DNA of 64,000 nucleotides from Bacteroidota bacterium (lineage in GTDB: Bacteria; Bacteroidota; Ignavibacteria; Palsa-1295), in assembly GCA_030706745.1 (NCBI GenBank), contig JAUZNX010000008.1, positions 62,001 through 126,000 on the forward strand, given 5' to 3'. A program made the position numbers and the translations under genes. Every line of letters starts with the position of its first letter. Within the stretch, counting starts at the first letter, position 1. Shown here in pieces: positions 6,865 to 16,687 of this stretch. Under the pieces are notes generated by a model. The model made no database searches and was not told where the DNA came from. It worked only from the letters and a program-made list of their open reading frames with translations.

Positions 6865-9627
6865 ATGGCAAAGAAAAAGACAGAAAAGAAGGCGAAAGAG
6901 ACCGTAGAACTCAAGGACGCGCCGCAGCCCGAGGTTGCGATGGCAATGGCCACGGCGGTCGAGGACATGGCCGTCCCGAGCGAGATCAAGCAGCCGGTGC
7001 TCGATGTGCCGGACCGCGTGCCCGTGCTCGCGCTCCGGGACGTGGTGATCTATCCCTACATGATTTTTCCGGTGCTGGTGGGTCGGGAGTCATCGCTGGG
7101 CGCGGTGAGTGCCGCGATGAGCCGCGAGCGTTACTTGTTTCTGGTCGCGCAACGCGATTCGTTACAGGACGATCCCCGTCCGTCTGCGCTGTATCAATTT
7201 GGCACGCTGGCCCGCATTGCGCGGATCATCCGCCTGCCCAACGGCCTGATGAAAGTCCTCGTCGATGGTCTGGAGCAAGCGATGGCCCTCGAGTACGAAA
7301 CGGCCGAGGGTCACATCGAGGCGAAGCTCACGCTGTTGCGCGCGACGGACGTCCCTGCACCCGAGCTCGAAGCGCTGACGCGCCACACGAGCGAGCTGTT
7401 CCGGCAATACGTCAAGCAGTCGCGCACGGTGCCGCAGGAAGTGCTGATGGCGTTCGAGAATATCTCCAGCACGGATAATGATGGTCCGCGCCGCAAGCTG
7501 TTCTATATCGCGGCACATCTGACGAAAGATTTGGAGAGTAAGCAGCACATACTCGAAATGACCGATGTGCGCGATCAGTATTTGCACTTAAGCGCACTGC
7601 TTGCCACGGAGCTTGACATCCTGAAGATCGAGCACGAGATCGACGAGAAAGTCCAGCAGACGATTCAGAAATCGCAGCGGAAGTATTTCCTGAGCGAGCA
7701 AATTCGCGTGCTGCAAAAAGAGCTGGGCGAGGACATCGAAGAGCAGCACCCCGAGCTTTCGAAGCTGACCGAGCAGTTGGACGCGGCGAATCTCCCGAAA
7801 GGGGCTCGCGCGCGCGCCGATGAAGAGTTGGAACGGCTTCGCAAGACTCCGCCGATGTCGCCCGAAGCGACCGTGATTCGGACGTATCTCGAATGGCTGG
7901 CGCAGGTGCCGTGGAAAAAGCGCACGCGCGACCATCTGAATATCGAGCACGTCCGCGAAGTTCTGGAGCGCGATCATTACGGTCTCGAAAAACCGAAAGA
8001 GCGCATCCTCGAACACATTGCGGTGCTAAACTTGGTCGAGAAGATGAAGGGACAGATCCTTTGCCTCGTCGGTCCGCCCGGCGTGGGGAAGACATCGCTC
8101 GCCCGCTCGATTGCGAGCGCGCTTGGCCGTGAGTTTATTCGCATCTCACTCGGCGGCGTGCGCGATGAAGCCGAAATTCGCGGCCATCGTCGCACGTATA
8201 TCGGCTCGATGCCTGGCAAGATCGTGCAGTCGATGAAGAAAGCCGGCGTGACGAACCCGCTTGTGCTACTCGATGAAGTCGATAAGATGTCGATGGATTT
8301 CCGTGGCGATCCAAGTTCTGCGTTGCTCGAAGTGCTCGATCCCGAGCAGAACAACACGTTCACCGATCATTACTTGGAAGTCGAGTACGATTTGAGTAAT
8401 GTCTTCTTCGTAACGACGGCGAACGTGCGGTATAACATCCCACTGCCGCTCGCCGACCGAATGGAGGTCATTGAGCTTCCCGGCTATTTGGAACACGACA
8501 AGTTGGAGATCGCGAAGCGGCACGTGATTCCGAATCAGTTGCGTGCGCATGGATTGCCAGAGGGCGCCGTGCAATTCGAAGATGCCGCGCTGCTCCGCAT
8601 CATTCGTCAATATACCGAAGAGGCTGGCGTTCGCAATCTCGTGCGACAGATCGCCCGCGTATGCCGCAAAGTCGCGCGCTCGATTGTGACCGATGCGTAC
8701 AAAGTCGCAACACCCGAGACGACACCGGTGACGAACGGCCACGCATCCGATGAAGTGCTCAGCACGGTTAAAGTATCCGAGCACGGCATTCTCAAGGTGG
8801 AGGATGATGGTGAGGCCGTTAAGGAGTTGGAGATCGAAGAGGTACCACAAGTGCGGCTAACGGTCCCCGAAGGTTTCAAAGTGGTCGTGACGCCAAAATC
8901 GCTCGAAGAATATCTTGGCGTGCCGAAGTATCTCACATCGAAGAACGAGCTCGGGCCAAAAGTAGGCGCCGTCATGGGTCTGGCGTGGACCAGCACCGGT
9001 GGCGATGTGCTACCGGTCGAAGCGGTGCTCATCGATGGTACAGAGCGATTGACACTCACCGGACAACTTGGCGACGTGATGAAGGAATCGGCACAGGCCG
9101 CGTTGACCTATATCCGCGCGCACCACAAAGAGTTGAAAGTCCCGGCGGATTTCTCGAAGCGCAAAGAGATTCACGTGCATTTGCCGGAAGGAGCGATTCC
9201 GAAGGATGGCCCATCTGCTGGTATTACGCTCATGATGGCGATGATCTCTGCCGTAACTGGCAAGCCGGTCCGCGGCGACATCGCAATGACTGGTGAGATC
9301 ACATTGCGCGGTAATGTGCTGGCCATCGGCGGATTGCAGGAGAAGCTGCTTTCCGCAAAGCGTGCCGGTATCAAAGCCGTTCTGATTCCTGCCGAGAACA
9401 TGCTCACGCTTTCGGAGATACCGAACCGCGTTAAGGACGGGCTGAATATTATCCCCATCTCGGTGGTAGATGAAGCTGTCCCGTTGGTGTTTGATCTCAA
9501 GACGCCGGCGGAGAAGCTCGCTGTTTCGAAGAAGGCTCAGGCGAAGCGAATTCCTTCTTTGCGTAAGAAGGCGTCACTAAGGCATACAGCCATTCCGAAA
9601 TCGAAGAAACGAAAGCCCGCGCGCTAA
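6865..9627 (+). CDS. lon: ATP-dependent Lon protease
   Basis: A 920-residue Lon (LonA type). The Lon N-terminal substrate-recognition domain begins around residue 50 ([16 protein letters not shown]), a coiled-coil segment follows, and the AAA+ module has Walker A GPPGVGKT at 403-410 and Walker B VLLDEVDK at about 466-473. The C-terminal protease domain carries the catalytic Ser784 in PKDGPSAG and Lys827 in LQEKLLSA, the 43-residue spacing seen in E. coli Lon. Lon degrades misfolded and regulatory proteins in the cytosol. Additions to the family length are a Lys/Glu-rich N-terminal tail, an acidic insert around 610-665 between the ATPase and protease domains, and a strongly basic C-terminal tail. 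Confidence 0.97.
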   Translation: MAKKKTEKKAKETVELKDAPQPEVAMAMATAVEDMAVPSEIKQPVLDVPDRVPVLALRDVVIYPYMIFPVLVGRESSLGAVSAAMSRERYLFLVAQRDSLQDDPRPSALYQFGTLARIARIIRLPNGLMKVLVDGLEQAMALEYETAEGHIEAKLTLLRATDVPAPELEALTRHTSELFRQYVKQSRTVPQEVLMAFENISSTDNDGPRRKLFYIAAHLTKDLESKQHILEMTDVRDQYLHLSALLATELDILKIEHEIDEKVQQTIQKSQRKYFLSEQIRVLQKELGEDIEEQHPELSKLTEQLDAANLPKGARARADEELERLRKTPPMSPEATVIRTYLEWLAQVPWKKRTRDHLNIEHVREVLERDHYGLEKPKERILEHIAVLNLVEKMKGQILCLVGPPGVGKTSLARSIASALGREFIRISLGGVRDEAEIRGHRRTYIGSMPGKIVQSMKKAGVTNPLVLLDEVDKMSMDFRGDPSSALLEVLDPEQNNTFTDHYLEVEYDLSNVFFVTTANVRYNIPLPLADRMEVIELPGYLEHDKLEIAKRHVIPNQLRAHGLPEGAVQFEDAALLRIIRQYTEEAGVRNLVRQIARVCRKVARSIVTDAYKVATPETTPVTNGHASDEVLSTVKVSEHGILKVEDDGEAVKELEIEEVPQVRLTVPEGFKVVVTPKSLEEYLGVPKYLTSKNELGPKVGAVMGLAWTSTGGDVLPVEAVLIDGTERLTLTGQLGDVMKESAQAALTYIRAHHKELKVPADFSKRKEIHVHLPEGAIPKDGPSAGITLMMAMISAVTGKPVRGDIAMTGEITLRGNVLAIGGLQEKLLSAKRAGIKAVLIPAENMLTLSEIPNRVKDGLNIIPISVVDEAVPLVFDLKTPAEKLAVSKKAQAKRIPSLRKKASLRHTAIPKSKKRKPAR

Positions 9628-9636
9628 CGCACGGGC
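9615..9636. terminator. Hairpin between convergent lon and the T9SS BNR gene
   Basis: GCCCGCGCG, loop CTAA, CGCACGGGC with one C-A mismatch. It overlaps the lon stop codon and lies just before the end of the oppositely oriented gene at 9643, so it could serve both. The T-run is poor. Confidence 0.4.
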
Positions 9637-9642
9637 GGTCGT

Positions 9643-11508
9643 TTAATGAGTGATCGAGAATGCCCGTCGCACGAATCCCTGGCCGGATTCGAGATTGAGG
9701 TAGTAGGTCCCATTCGGCAAGCGAGTGGCATCGAACGCGAAATCATGCTCCCCGGCCTCAGAATTGCCGTCGAAGAGAGAGGCGATGGTCTCGCCCAGAA
9801 TGTTCGTGACGAGCAACCGGGTGTGCGCGCCTTCGGCCAACCGGAATCCGGTTTTGATCGATGCTTGCGCCGGATTCGGATAGGGTTCGATGAGCTCAAT
9901 TCCGCCGGTGATCGTTGTGGTGCGATCGGGTGTCACACCGCTCATTGTCACTGCTGGCAGCGTTCCTGCCGGAATGAAGCAAGCATAAATTCGGAGATTT
10001 CCATCATCGGTTCGGTCATCTGTCCAAACGGGGATGGTATAATATGGCGTTGCGAGCACCTGGGTGTATTCGCCAATGCCAAATCCGACTGACGGTCCTC
10101 CATTCTTATCTTGCACGTGTACGAAGTCCATCGGCTTTGCGGCGACCGGAGCATTGATCCAGGTCTGTCCCGCATCGAATGACTGCGCCATGTAATAGCG
10201 TGTGATCTGATTATTGGGGTCTTCCCGGCGATCATACCAGGTGACCGTAATCATTCCTCGTCCGTTGACTGCAATGCTCGGATAGAAATGATCGATCGGG
10301 TTATCCCAGACGGAATCTCGATTGACCCGAATCGTGTCACTCCAGGTTAGGCCGTTGTCTGTCGAGCGCGACAAATAGATGCAGTTGCCATGGCCCAGAT
10401 CATCCGTGGTGCCGAGGGCATTCCAGACCATGTAGAGATTTCCGGTCTTCGCAGTATCGATCGAGAGGTGGGGAGAGGGGTAGTTTCCATTCGTGCGAAT
10501 CCCCAATAGTAACTCTCCGGTGGCATCGGCCGATTGACCTGGAACGTCGGCATCGGCAATCTTCACTTCGGTCTTGAACGTCTTGCCGCCGTCCGAACTA
10601 TATGCATGGTAGATTCCGAAGGTCTGCAAGTCTGTCGAACCCATGAAGGTGACATGCACGCCTCCTTTCGCATCGACTCCGATACTGGTATACTGTACTT
10701 TGATGATGTCTGGTGAGGAAACCCGCACCGGTCGCTCCATCGAGTCAACGCCGGGAAGTTTGCGAGCCAACATCACACCCGGGCTGTCTTGGTTCAGCTT
10801 GGTCCACGCCACATAGAGCGTATTATGGTACGGGGAATTTGTGCGATCAACCGTAATCCATTGTTTGTCGTCGGGTCCCGACGAAGTATCGAGCGCGGTG
10901 TGATACACATCTACAAACTTCGTCCATGATGTCGTAACGGTCGGAGTTGCAGATCGCTGCCAGGTTTGTCCTCCATTGGTGGAGGATGCCCAGTACATCG
11001 CCCAATGGACCGTATCGTTTATCTGTCCGAACTGGTACGTATCGATCCAAGTCATGTAAACTTTGCCATCCGCATCGTATGCCAGAACGGGATCGCCACC
11101 GCCGGTAATAACCGGGGCGGGCGAGATACCCGTATTCGGCGTGAACGCACTCTTCAGCCAAGTCTGACCGAAGTTCTTCGTGTAGTAGATCGGCATGCCG
11201 AACGTGGTGCCATTGTGGATTGGCGAGATCACGATGTTTGTCGTATCGGCGGGGTTAACGGCTGCGTGGACTTCGGATTCCGGCGTGCTAGTGCTGATTC
11301 TGGCCTCGCCGATGGCCTCGGGCCTCATACTGCCAGACTTTTCGGTAGCCTCCGCTTGTGGAAAGGCCGATCGAGACTTTTCCTTTATCGCCTCCTCAAT
11401 CTCATGCGAACGATATGTGCGAAGCCGCTCGGGAGTAAGACGTGGTTGTTGAGCGGAAACAGTGGTCGCAAAAGCTAATCCACATAGAACTGCAAGTAGA
11501 GATTTCAT
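9643..11508 (-). CDS. T9SS-sorted BNR/sialidase-like repeat protein
   Basis: Start set at ATG 11508, giving MKSLLAVLCGLAFATTVSAQ, a clear signal peptide; the longer frame reads through a simple repeat. The 621-residue protein has Asp-box (BNR) type repeats, for example SSTNGGQTWQ, SSDGGKTFK, STDNGLTWSD and SFDAGQTWIN, which form a sialidase-like beta-propeller. The C-terminus (YPNPAQASIKTGF, then LPNGTYYLNLESGQG) is a type A T9SS sorting domain, so the protein is predicted to reach the cell surface. Catalytic sialidase residues were not identified, so a glycan-binding or structural role is equally likely. Its gene follows the membrane glycosyltransferase gene in the same direction. Confidence 0.8.
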   Translation of the reverse strand: MKSLLAVLCGLAFATTVSAQQPRLTPERLRTYRSHEIEEAIKEKSRSAFPQAEATEKSGSMRPEAIGEARISTSTPESEVHAAVNPADTTNIVISPIHNGTTFGMPIYYTKNFGQTWLKSAFTPNTGISPAPVITGGGDPVLAYDADGKVYMTWIDTYQFGQINDTVHWAMYWASSTNGGQTWQRSATPTVTTSWTKFVDVYHTALDTSSGPDDKQWITVDRTNSPYHNTLYVAWTKLNQDSPGVMLARKLPGVDSMERPVRVSSPDIIKVQYTSIGVDAKGGVHVTFMGSTDLQTFGIYHAYSSDGGKTFKTEVKIADADVPGQSADATGELLLGIRTNGNYPSPHLSIDTAKTGNLYMVWNALGTTDDLGHGNCIYLSRSTDNGLTWSDTIRVNRDSVWDNPIDHFYPSIAVNGRGMITVTWYDRREDPNNQITRYYMAQSFDAGQTWINAPVAAKPMDFVHVQDKNGGPSVGFGIGEYTQVLATPYYTIPVWTDDRTDDGNLRIYACFIPAGTLPAVTMSGVTPDRTTTITGGIELIEPYPNPAQASIKTGFRLAEGAHTRLLVTNILGETIASLFDGNSEAGEHDFAFDATRLPNGTYYLNLESGQGFVRRAFSITH

Positions 11509-11551
11509 AAGTAGAAAGAAACCCACAAAAAGTATCCGCAAGTGGCGATTC

Positions 11552-13090
11552 CTAATTCGTAATTCGTACTTCTTCATTCGTAATTCCATCCCGCCGCTTC
11601 ATAATCTGAATGCGACCCACCATACCGATAGAGTCGAAAAAGAGTTCGTCCCTCCGGCACATATCCGAAACGTCTTCTATGAAAGGCTTCCAGTCAGCAA
11701 TGTAGAGGATTTTCTCATTCCGGATATACCTCGGCAAACGACCTGCGATGTGAGTTGTCAGTGCCTCGGCATTCACTTTTCCATCCAGATTAATCACATT
11801 CGGCGATATGAAACTCGCGAGCCCGGATTGGAGCATCCCGATCTTGTCAGTCGGATGATTGGCCGCCCATTGTCCCATATCATAGAACTCCATTTGCCGG
11901 GATTTATCATACACGGCCCAATATCGATTCACACAAAACGCAAGTGAACCCAAGAGGAAGATGGCGGCCAACGTCCCGACAACGTGTCGCCGGATTGAGG
12001 TTGCCTCAGCGTACGCATCCAGAATTGCCGGCAGGGAAATCGCAACAAGAACAAGCCAGAGGATGCGCAGTGGCTGAAGGTACCGTGTGATAAAGTGTGG
12101 AAAGTGGAAGAAAAAAGTATAATAGATCGCGAGTACGCCGCAAAAGAGAGCGAAAGGAAGAAACTTGTGAACGGAGATTGATTCTTGAAGCCGTTGGCGC
12201 ACTCTTGTTTTCCACACAACAAGAAGAATCCCAGCACCAATTGCAAGTCCCGCCAGGATGCGTTCGGTCAGCGTCAGGCCGTCAGGCAGGTAGCCAAGTA
12301 CAAGTGCAATGTTCTCCAGGGTTTGAATCAGCCGCGAAATGCTGTCCTGAATCTGGCTGGGCCAGACTTGCCCGGCCTGACCGCTCGTCGGCATCATACT
12401 CCCAAAATAGAGAACGTTATATATCCACCATGGGCTGCTGATGAGGAATGCCATCAATCCAATCACAGCCCCGGACTGATAGCGCCGATGCCAAAAATCG
12501 AACGCAACAATGATTGCGGCAAGCAGAGCGGCATCGATTCTGGCAAGTGTCGCCAGACCCAACAACACTCCAAGAATGACCGGATAGTGCGGCCGCTCGA
12601 TGTACCACCACAGGACACCAAGGAGGCATAGCGAGTAGAGACTCGTCTCGAGCCCGTTCATTGTCTGATGGAAGAGAGAAATAGAGCAACTCCAAAGGAA
12701 TGCAGCGATGATGGGTGCCGTAAATTGCCGTTGGCTCTTGGCACCAGAAATAGCATGTGCTACGCTTGCTACCACGACGACCGAAGCGGCGGCGATCAGG
12801 CCATTGAGCACGACGGTCCATCGAACGGCGAGCCATGGGTCGCCTCCCGAAAGCCAAAAGAACGGTGTATAGAGCAAAACGATCAGCGGCTGGAAGCCAT
12901 TGGTCAGATGATGCCCGTCGACCGTTAGCCCGAGGCCGGCCGCGAGATTCCGAGCCACGGAAAGGACGTAGAAAGCATCGTCTCCATAGGTCCGCGCAAT
13001 TCCCACCGGTGGTCGAAAGGCGAGCGGAATTCGGAGAATGAGCGCGAAAAGAGCAAATGCGCCCACCCAAAGGTTTTCGCGGCGAGTCAT
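11552..13090 (-). CDS. GT39/PMT-like polytopic membrane glycosyltransferase
   Basis: About 512 residues from ATG 13090 (MTRRENLWVGAFALFALILR); an upstream frame to 13180 lacks membrane character at its start. The protein has ten or more hydrophobic segments. The first external loop carries TYGDDAFYVLSVARNLAAG, matching the Asp-containing loop of the C-type (GT39/GT83-like) glycosyltransferases that use polyprenyl-phosphate sugars, and a soluble C-terminal domain follows (about 430-512). Such enzymes glycosylate proteins or lipid carriers on the periplasmic side. The acceptor is unknown. The end of the gene falls within a short imperfect direct repeat (TTCGTAATTCGTA-type, 11543-11586) shared with the start region of the downstream gene. 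Confidence 0.7.
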   Translation of the reverse strand: MTRRENLWVGAFALFALILRIPLAFRPPVGIARTYGDDAFYVLSVARNLAAGLGLTVDGHHLTNGFQPLIVLLYTPFFWLSGGDPWLAVRWTVVLNGLIAAASVVVVASVAHAISGAKSQRQFTAPIIAAFLWSCSISLFHQTMNGLETSLYSLCLLGVLWWYIERPHYPVILGVLLGLATLARIDAALLAAIIVAFDFWHRRYQSGAVIGLMAFLISSPWWIYNVLYFGSMMPTSGQAGQVWPSQIQDSISRLIQTLENIALVLGYLPDGLTLTERILAGLAIGAGILLVVWKTRVRQRLQESISVHKFLPFALFCGVLAIYYTFFFHFPHFITRYLQPLRILWLVLVAISLPAILDAYAEATSIRRHVVGTLAAIFLLGSLAFCVNRYWAVYDKSRQMEFYDMGQWAANHPTDKIGMLQSGLASFISPNVINLDGKVNAEALTTHIAGRLPRYIRNEKILYIADWKPFIEDVSDMCRRDELFFDSIGMVGRIQIMKRRDGITNEEVRITN

Positions 13091-13310
13091 CGGCGTGAGG
13101 AGAACGGACTTATCCAATGTGCTCCTGCTACTGGAACAAAGGCGATATGATTCCCGTAAGGGCGCTGAAATTGGAATCATTTCGGGGTAGTGAGGCTTTG
13201 TGCTACCCGATTTTTGCGCAACAGCCGACTGTTCTTTTTGAAAATCTCGCGCCGTTGCGTTTTCTCATTTTTTGAACACACTCATTTAATTTTTCAATTT
13301 CGGAGACAAC

Positions 13311-13847
13311 ATGACAACATTTGTTCAACGCGTGGCTCTTATTGGTCTCGCCGTTCTTGGAATGAGCCTTAGCACGGGCACGAGCCTGCGAGCTCAGAAG
13401 ATGGGCGTGGTCGATGTACAGGCCGTCCTGAATAGCATGCCGGAAGTCGTGGCTGCAAACCAAAAGCTCGAGGCCCAGCGCCAGGTTTGGCTCGATACGC
13501 TCAAGACGATGCAGACACAGTATCAGGCTAAGCTCGATACCTACTCCAAGGTCGGAGAGACCGGCACGCCAGAATTCAAAAAGAAGGCTCAGGACGACCT
13601 GACGACGCTCCAGGAATCCTTCACCAAGTTCCAGACTGCGAAGTTTGGACAAGAGGGAGAACTCGCTCAAATTCAGCAGCAGTTGCTCAAGCCAATCTAC
13701 GAGAAGCTTCAGACGACGCTCGCCGCCTATGCGAAGAAGGACAAGCTCGAGATCATTTTCCAGAAATCGAGTACCGTCTATACTGCGGATGCCGTCGATA
13801 TCACCACCAAGTTCCAGGACTACCTGAAGGCACAGGCTGCGAAATAA
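13311..13847 (+). CDS. OmpH/Skp-family periplasmic chaperone (first copy)
   Basis: A 178-residue protein with a GGAG ribosome-binding site five bases before ATG, a signal peptide (about 1-28, ending LRAQ), and the OmpH layout: a short beta strand KMGVVDVQAVLNSMPE, then two long charged/Gln-rich helices (about 55-130) and a closing strand IIFQKSSTVYTADAVDIT. Skp-type proteins are trimeric chaperones that hold unfolded outer-membrane proteins in the periplasm. A second family member lies directly downstream after a strong terminator. Confidence 0.88.
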   Translation: MTTFVQRVALIGLAVLGMSLSTGTSLRAQKMGVVDVQAVLNSMPEVVAANQKLEAQRQVWLDTLKTMQTQYQAKLDTYSKVGETGTPEFKKKAQDDLTTLQESFTKFQTAKFGQEGELAQIQQQLLKPIYEKLQTTLAAYAKKDKLEIIFQKSSTVYTADAVDITTKFQDYLKAQAAK

Positions 13848-13893
13848 CTTCGCATCCCCAAGTACAAAACGCTTGGGTAAAGGGACTTTTTTC

Positions 13894-13930
13894 AGGGCGC
13901 GGCTGCTTTACTTATAAGCAGCCGCGCCCT
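13894..13930 (+). terminator. Strong hairpin terminator after the first ompH
   Basis: A perfect 15-bp GC-rich stem (AGGGCGCGGCTGCTT at 13894-13908 pairing with 13916-13930) with a 7-base loop, followed by CGTTATTT. It lies 47 bases after the stop codon. A T-run (ACTTTTTTC) precedes rather than follows the stem on the plus strand. Confidence 0.75.
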
Positions 13931-14030
13931 CGTTATTTCGGCTCGGATTAGAAACTGGCTTCCCGCTCACGCGTACGCGCGGAGCGCAGAGACAAACGAT
14001 CACAATGAACATAGACCAACCGAGCCTGCG

Positions 14031-14822
14031 ATGACGAAACTCCGATTCATCCTCCGTCTTTCTTCTCTTCTACTTTTCTGTGCCCTGCTACCCGGTCTTC
14101 CGCAACATGCCGAGGCGCAGACCAAAGTTGCCTATCTCGACGCCTCCAAGCTGCTCAAGCGCATGCCCGAGGCGAAAGACGCTGAGACCCGGATTGGGCA
14201 GTTGGTCGGCACCTGGACCAGGGAAGCCAATACCATGCAGAGTGAGATTGACCGAAAGCAATCGGACTACGATCGGCGCAAGCTCATCATGACCGATGCC
14301 GAGCGCAACGCCACCGAACTCGATCTGACGACCTTGCGCAAGCGGCTCGACGAGTATCGGCACTCCAAGTTCGATGAGAACGGAGGCGAGCTGTTCTCGC
14401 AACAGCAGCAACTCATGAAGCCTGCTTATGACAAACTCGCAAATGCGATCAAAGAAATTGCCGCTGAACTGGGATTCGATTATGTGATCGACCGGTCTTC
14501 GCGCGATGTCGTGCTGCTCTATACGAATTCAAAGTACGATCTGACGATTCCGGTCGCGCGAAAGTTGGGCATCGAGAACGAGCTGCTCTCAACGCCATTG
14601 ATCCAGCAAGGTAAGCCCGGCGCTCCAGCGACTCCTCCCGGTACGCAACCTGCTACCCCACCTGGCATGCAGCCCGGGACTACCCCCGGGACTCCGGTGC
14701 CTGGACAGAATCCGCTTCCGAATCCACAGGCACCGGGAATGCCGCAGCAACCCACTCAGCCGGGCTTTAATACAGGTGGGTATAACCCGGGCCAAACCCC
14801 ACCTCCACCGGGAAAGCATTGA
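14031..14822 (+). CDS. OmpH/Skp-family chaperone with Pro/Gly-rich tail (second copy)
   Basis: A 263-residue protein. A signal peptide (about 1-29, ending HAEAQ) is followed by the OmpH core: VAYLDASKLLKRMPEAKDAE, a long coiled coil (about 60-145), and a returning strand with IAAELGFDYVIDRSS. Beyond about residue 185 comes a low-complexity tail made of Pro, Gly, Thr and Gln (PGTQPATPPGMQPGTTPGTP and similar), which typical Skp lacks. The tail could be a flexible linker to the outer membrane or peptidoglycan. The next gene begins four bases after its stop, so the two are probably cotranscribed. Confidence 0.85.
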   Translation: MTKLRFILRLSSLLLFCALLPGLPQHAEAQTKVAYLDASKLLKRMPEAKDAETRIGQLVGTWTREANTMQSEIDRKQSDYDRRKLIMTDAERNATELDLTTLRKRLDEYRHSKFDENGGELFSQQQQLMKPAYDKLANAIKEIAAELGFDYVIDRSSRDVVLLYTNSKYDLTIPVARKLGIENELLSTPLIQQGKPGAPATPPGTQPATPPGMQPGTTPGTPVPGQNPLPNPQAPGMPQQPTQPGFNTGGYNPGQTPPPPGKH

Positions 14823-14826
14823 CGGC

Positions 14827-16671
14827 ATGCTGGACATGAAGAGTGCTGTGTCTGCCGCCCCCACGAGCGAGCCGATAGCAGTCTCTGAGGACTGCACTTC
14901 GGCCGAAAGCGTCCTCGAAGAGTACGTGGGTCGGGAGCTCCATGATGACGAGAGACATTCCGATTCTTCGGACCATGTACCGCATGGTCCGCTGCCAATT
15001 ATATTTGGCGTAACTGGCCACCGGGATCTCCTACCGGAGGACTATACAAAGATTCAGGATGAACTCCGCAAGCAGTTCGTGCAGATCTCGGCACATTATC
15101 CCTCTACGTCGTTTATCATGCTCTCGGGCCTCGCTGAAGGCGCCGACCGCGTGGCAGCGCATCTTGCGCTGGAGTTAGGACTGCGCTTGATCGCCGTTCT
15201 TCCGATGCCCCGTGAACTATACGAACTCGATTTCAAGGACGAGTCCTTACTCGAATTTCGCGAATTGCTCGATCGAGCAGAGCATGCTTTCGAGCTCCCG
15301 ATCATGGCGCCGCACACAACGAGCGACATCAGTAAGCGAGGGCCCGCGCGGGACATGCAGTACGCCCAGTTGGGCGCATATCTCGCGACCCATAGCCAGG
15401 TACTGATTGCGCTGTGGGATGGGGTGCAACGCAACCTTGTCGGCGGTACTTCGCAGGTCGTACAGTTTCGGCTGCAAGGTGTTCCCGAACCATTGGCCCC
15501 GCCCCATAGCGAACTGGACGCCCCGGAGAGCGGGCCCGTATTCCATATTGTGACACCACGCCGTGCGAATCAGGAAACCGTGGGTCGTCCGTTCTCCGTC
15601 CAACGATTGTATCCACCCGGATTTGCATCGCTGGCCGAAGCTGAGCAGGCCCAACGCGATATTCATGAGCGCATGGAGATGTTCAACAAGGATGCGATCC
15701 GGTACGCGCATGAACTGAAGGAGCATACCCACCAAAGCAAGGACTATCTGTTTCCATCGCATCTTCAGCACATGCTCTCGCCGATGCTCAGGCAAATACT
15801 CGATTTTTACGCGATTGCTGACGTGTTGAGTCAGCGGTTCCAGAAACGGACCTTACTTGCCATGCAGGTGATGCTCGGGTTCTTCTTCATGGCGGCCTTC
15901 TTTTTCGAATTGTATGCGGGCCCATTGCCGTTGGAGGGCGTGATGGTCATGTACCTCGTCATGTTCTTCCTGATCTTTCTTGTCGTCAAGTGGGCATCGG
16001 CGCGTGGCTATCAGGTTAAGTATCTCGATTATCGCGCGCTGGCGGAAGGCCTACGAGTCCAGTTTTTTTGGAAGCTTGCCGGCCTCAAGGATTCCGTCGC
16101 GGATTACTACATGCGTAAGCAAAAGAGCGAACTCGACTGGATCCGGAATGCCGTCCGCAGCTCGATGACCGAGACCTCCGCGATTGCAAAGCTGGACGAT
16201 GCCACGCCGGAAGTCGAACGCGAACGCCTCTCGAGGGTCCTGCAGTATTGGGTCGAGGATCAGGCGCGATATTTTGCAAAGGCCGCACATCGCAATCACG
16301 ACTGGCATCATAAAGCGGACCGCTGGATCACTACGCTCTTCGGGCTTGGACTCGCCCTTGGCGTCGTGCAAATCCTCATCGGCGAAGCGAACGTCTATCT
16401 CCTTCTGGCCGTCGCGATGTTACCAGTCGGTGCAGCGATGCTTCACAGTTATTTGCAGCGCAATGCTGTTTCCGAACATGCCAAACAATACGATCGGATG
16501 AGCGTGTTTTATCATCGGGCGAAAACGCACCTGGAGGATTTGTTGGCGGCTGGCGCATTCGAACGTGCGCGTATCTTCATTGCCGAATTGGGCCGCGAGG
16601 CGTTGACCGAAAATGGGGATTGGATCCTCACCCACCGCGAGCGCCCGCTCGAGGTGCCAAAAGGGTCGTAG
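14827..16671 (+). CDS. SLOG-domain protein with four C-terminal membrane helices (SLOG-SLATT-like)
   Basis: About 614 residues from ATG 14827 (MLDMKSAV); a longer frame would overlap the second ompH gene. The N-terminal half is a Rossmann-like SLOG/LOG domain: IIFGVTGHRDL at about 59-68, LSGLAEGADRVAAH at 99-112 and GGTSQVV at about 206-212, which form a nucleotide-ligand pocket in this superfamily. The C-terminal half has helices at about 343-363, 371-390, 500-518 and 521-541 with the intervening segment QFFWKLAGLKDSVADYYMRK typical of SLOG-associated 2TM (SLATT-like) effector proteins. Members are predicted to sense a nucleotide signal and open or form a membrane pore, sometimes in defence systems. 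No CD-NTase partner is nearby, so that role is inference only. Confidence 0.65.
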   Translation: MLDMKSAVSAAPTSEPIAVSEDCTSAESVLEEYVGRELHDDERHSDSSDHVPHGPLPIIFGVTGHRDLLPEDYTKIQDELRKQFVQISAHYPSTSFIMLSGLAEGADRVAAHLALELGLRLIAVLPMPRELYELDFKDESLLEFRELLDRAEHAFELPIMAPHTTSDISKRGPARDMQYAQLGAYLATHSQVLIALWDGVQRNLVGGTSQVVQFRLQGVPEPLAPPHSELDAPESGPVFHIVTPRRANQETVGRPFSVQRLYPPGFASLAEAEQAQRDIHERMEMFNKDAIRYAHELKEHTHQSKDYLFPSHLQHMLSPMLRQILDFYAIADVLSQRFQKRTLLAMQVMLGFFFMAAFFFELYAGPLPLEGVMVMYLVMFFLIFLVVKWASARGYQVKYLDYRALAEGLRVQFFWKLAGLKDSVADYYMRKQKSELDWIRNAVRSSMTETSAIAKLDDATPEVERERLSRVLQYWVEDQARYFAKAAHRNHDWHHKADRWITTLFGLGLALGVVQILIGEANVYLLLAVAMLPVGAAMLHSYLQRNAVSEHAKQYDRMSVFYHRAKTHLEDLLAAGAFERARIFIAELGREALTENGDWILTHRERPLEVPKGS

Positions 16672-16687
16672 TTTTGCCGGATATTCT

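Noticed and set aside
7412-8850. Several long minus-strand frames inside lon
   Set aside because: They are shadows caused by the GC-rich codon use of lon; the plus-strand protein is unambiguous.
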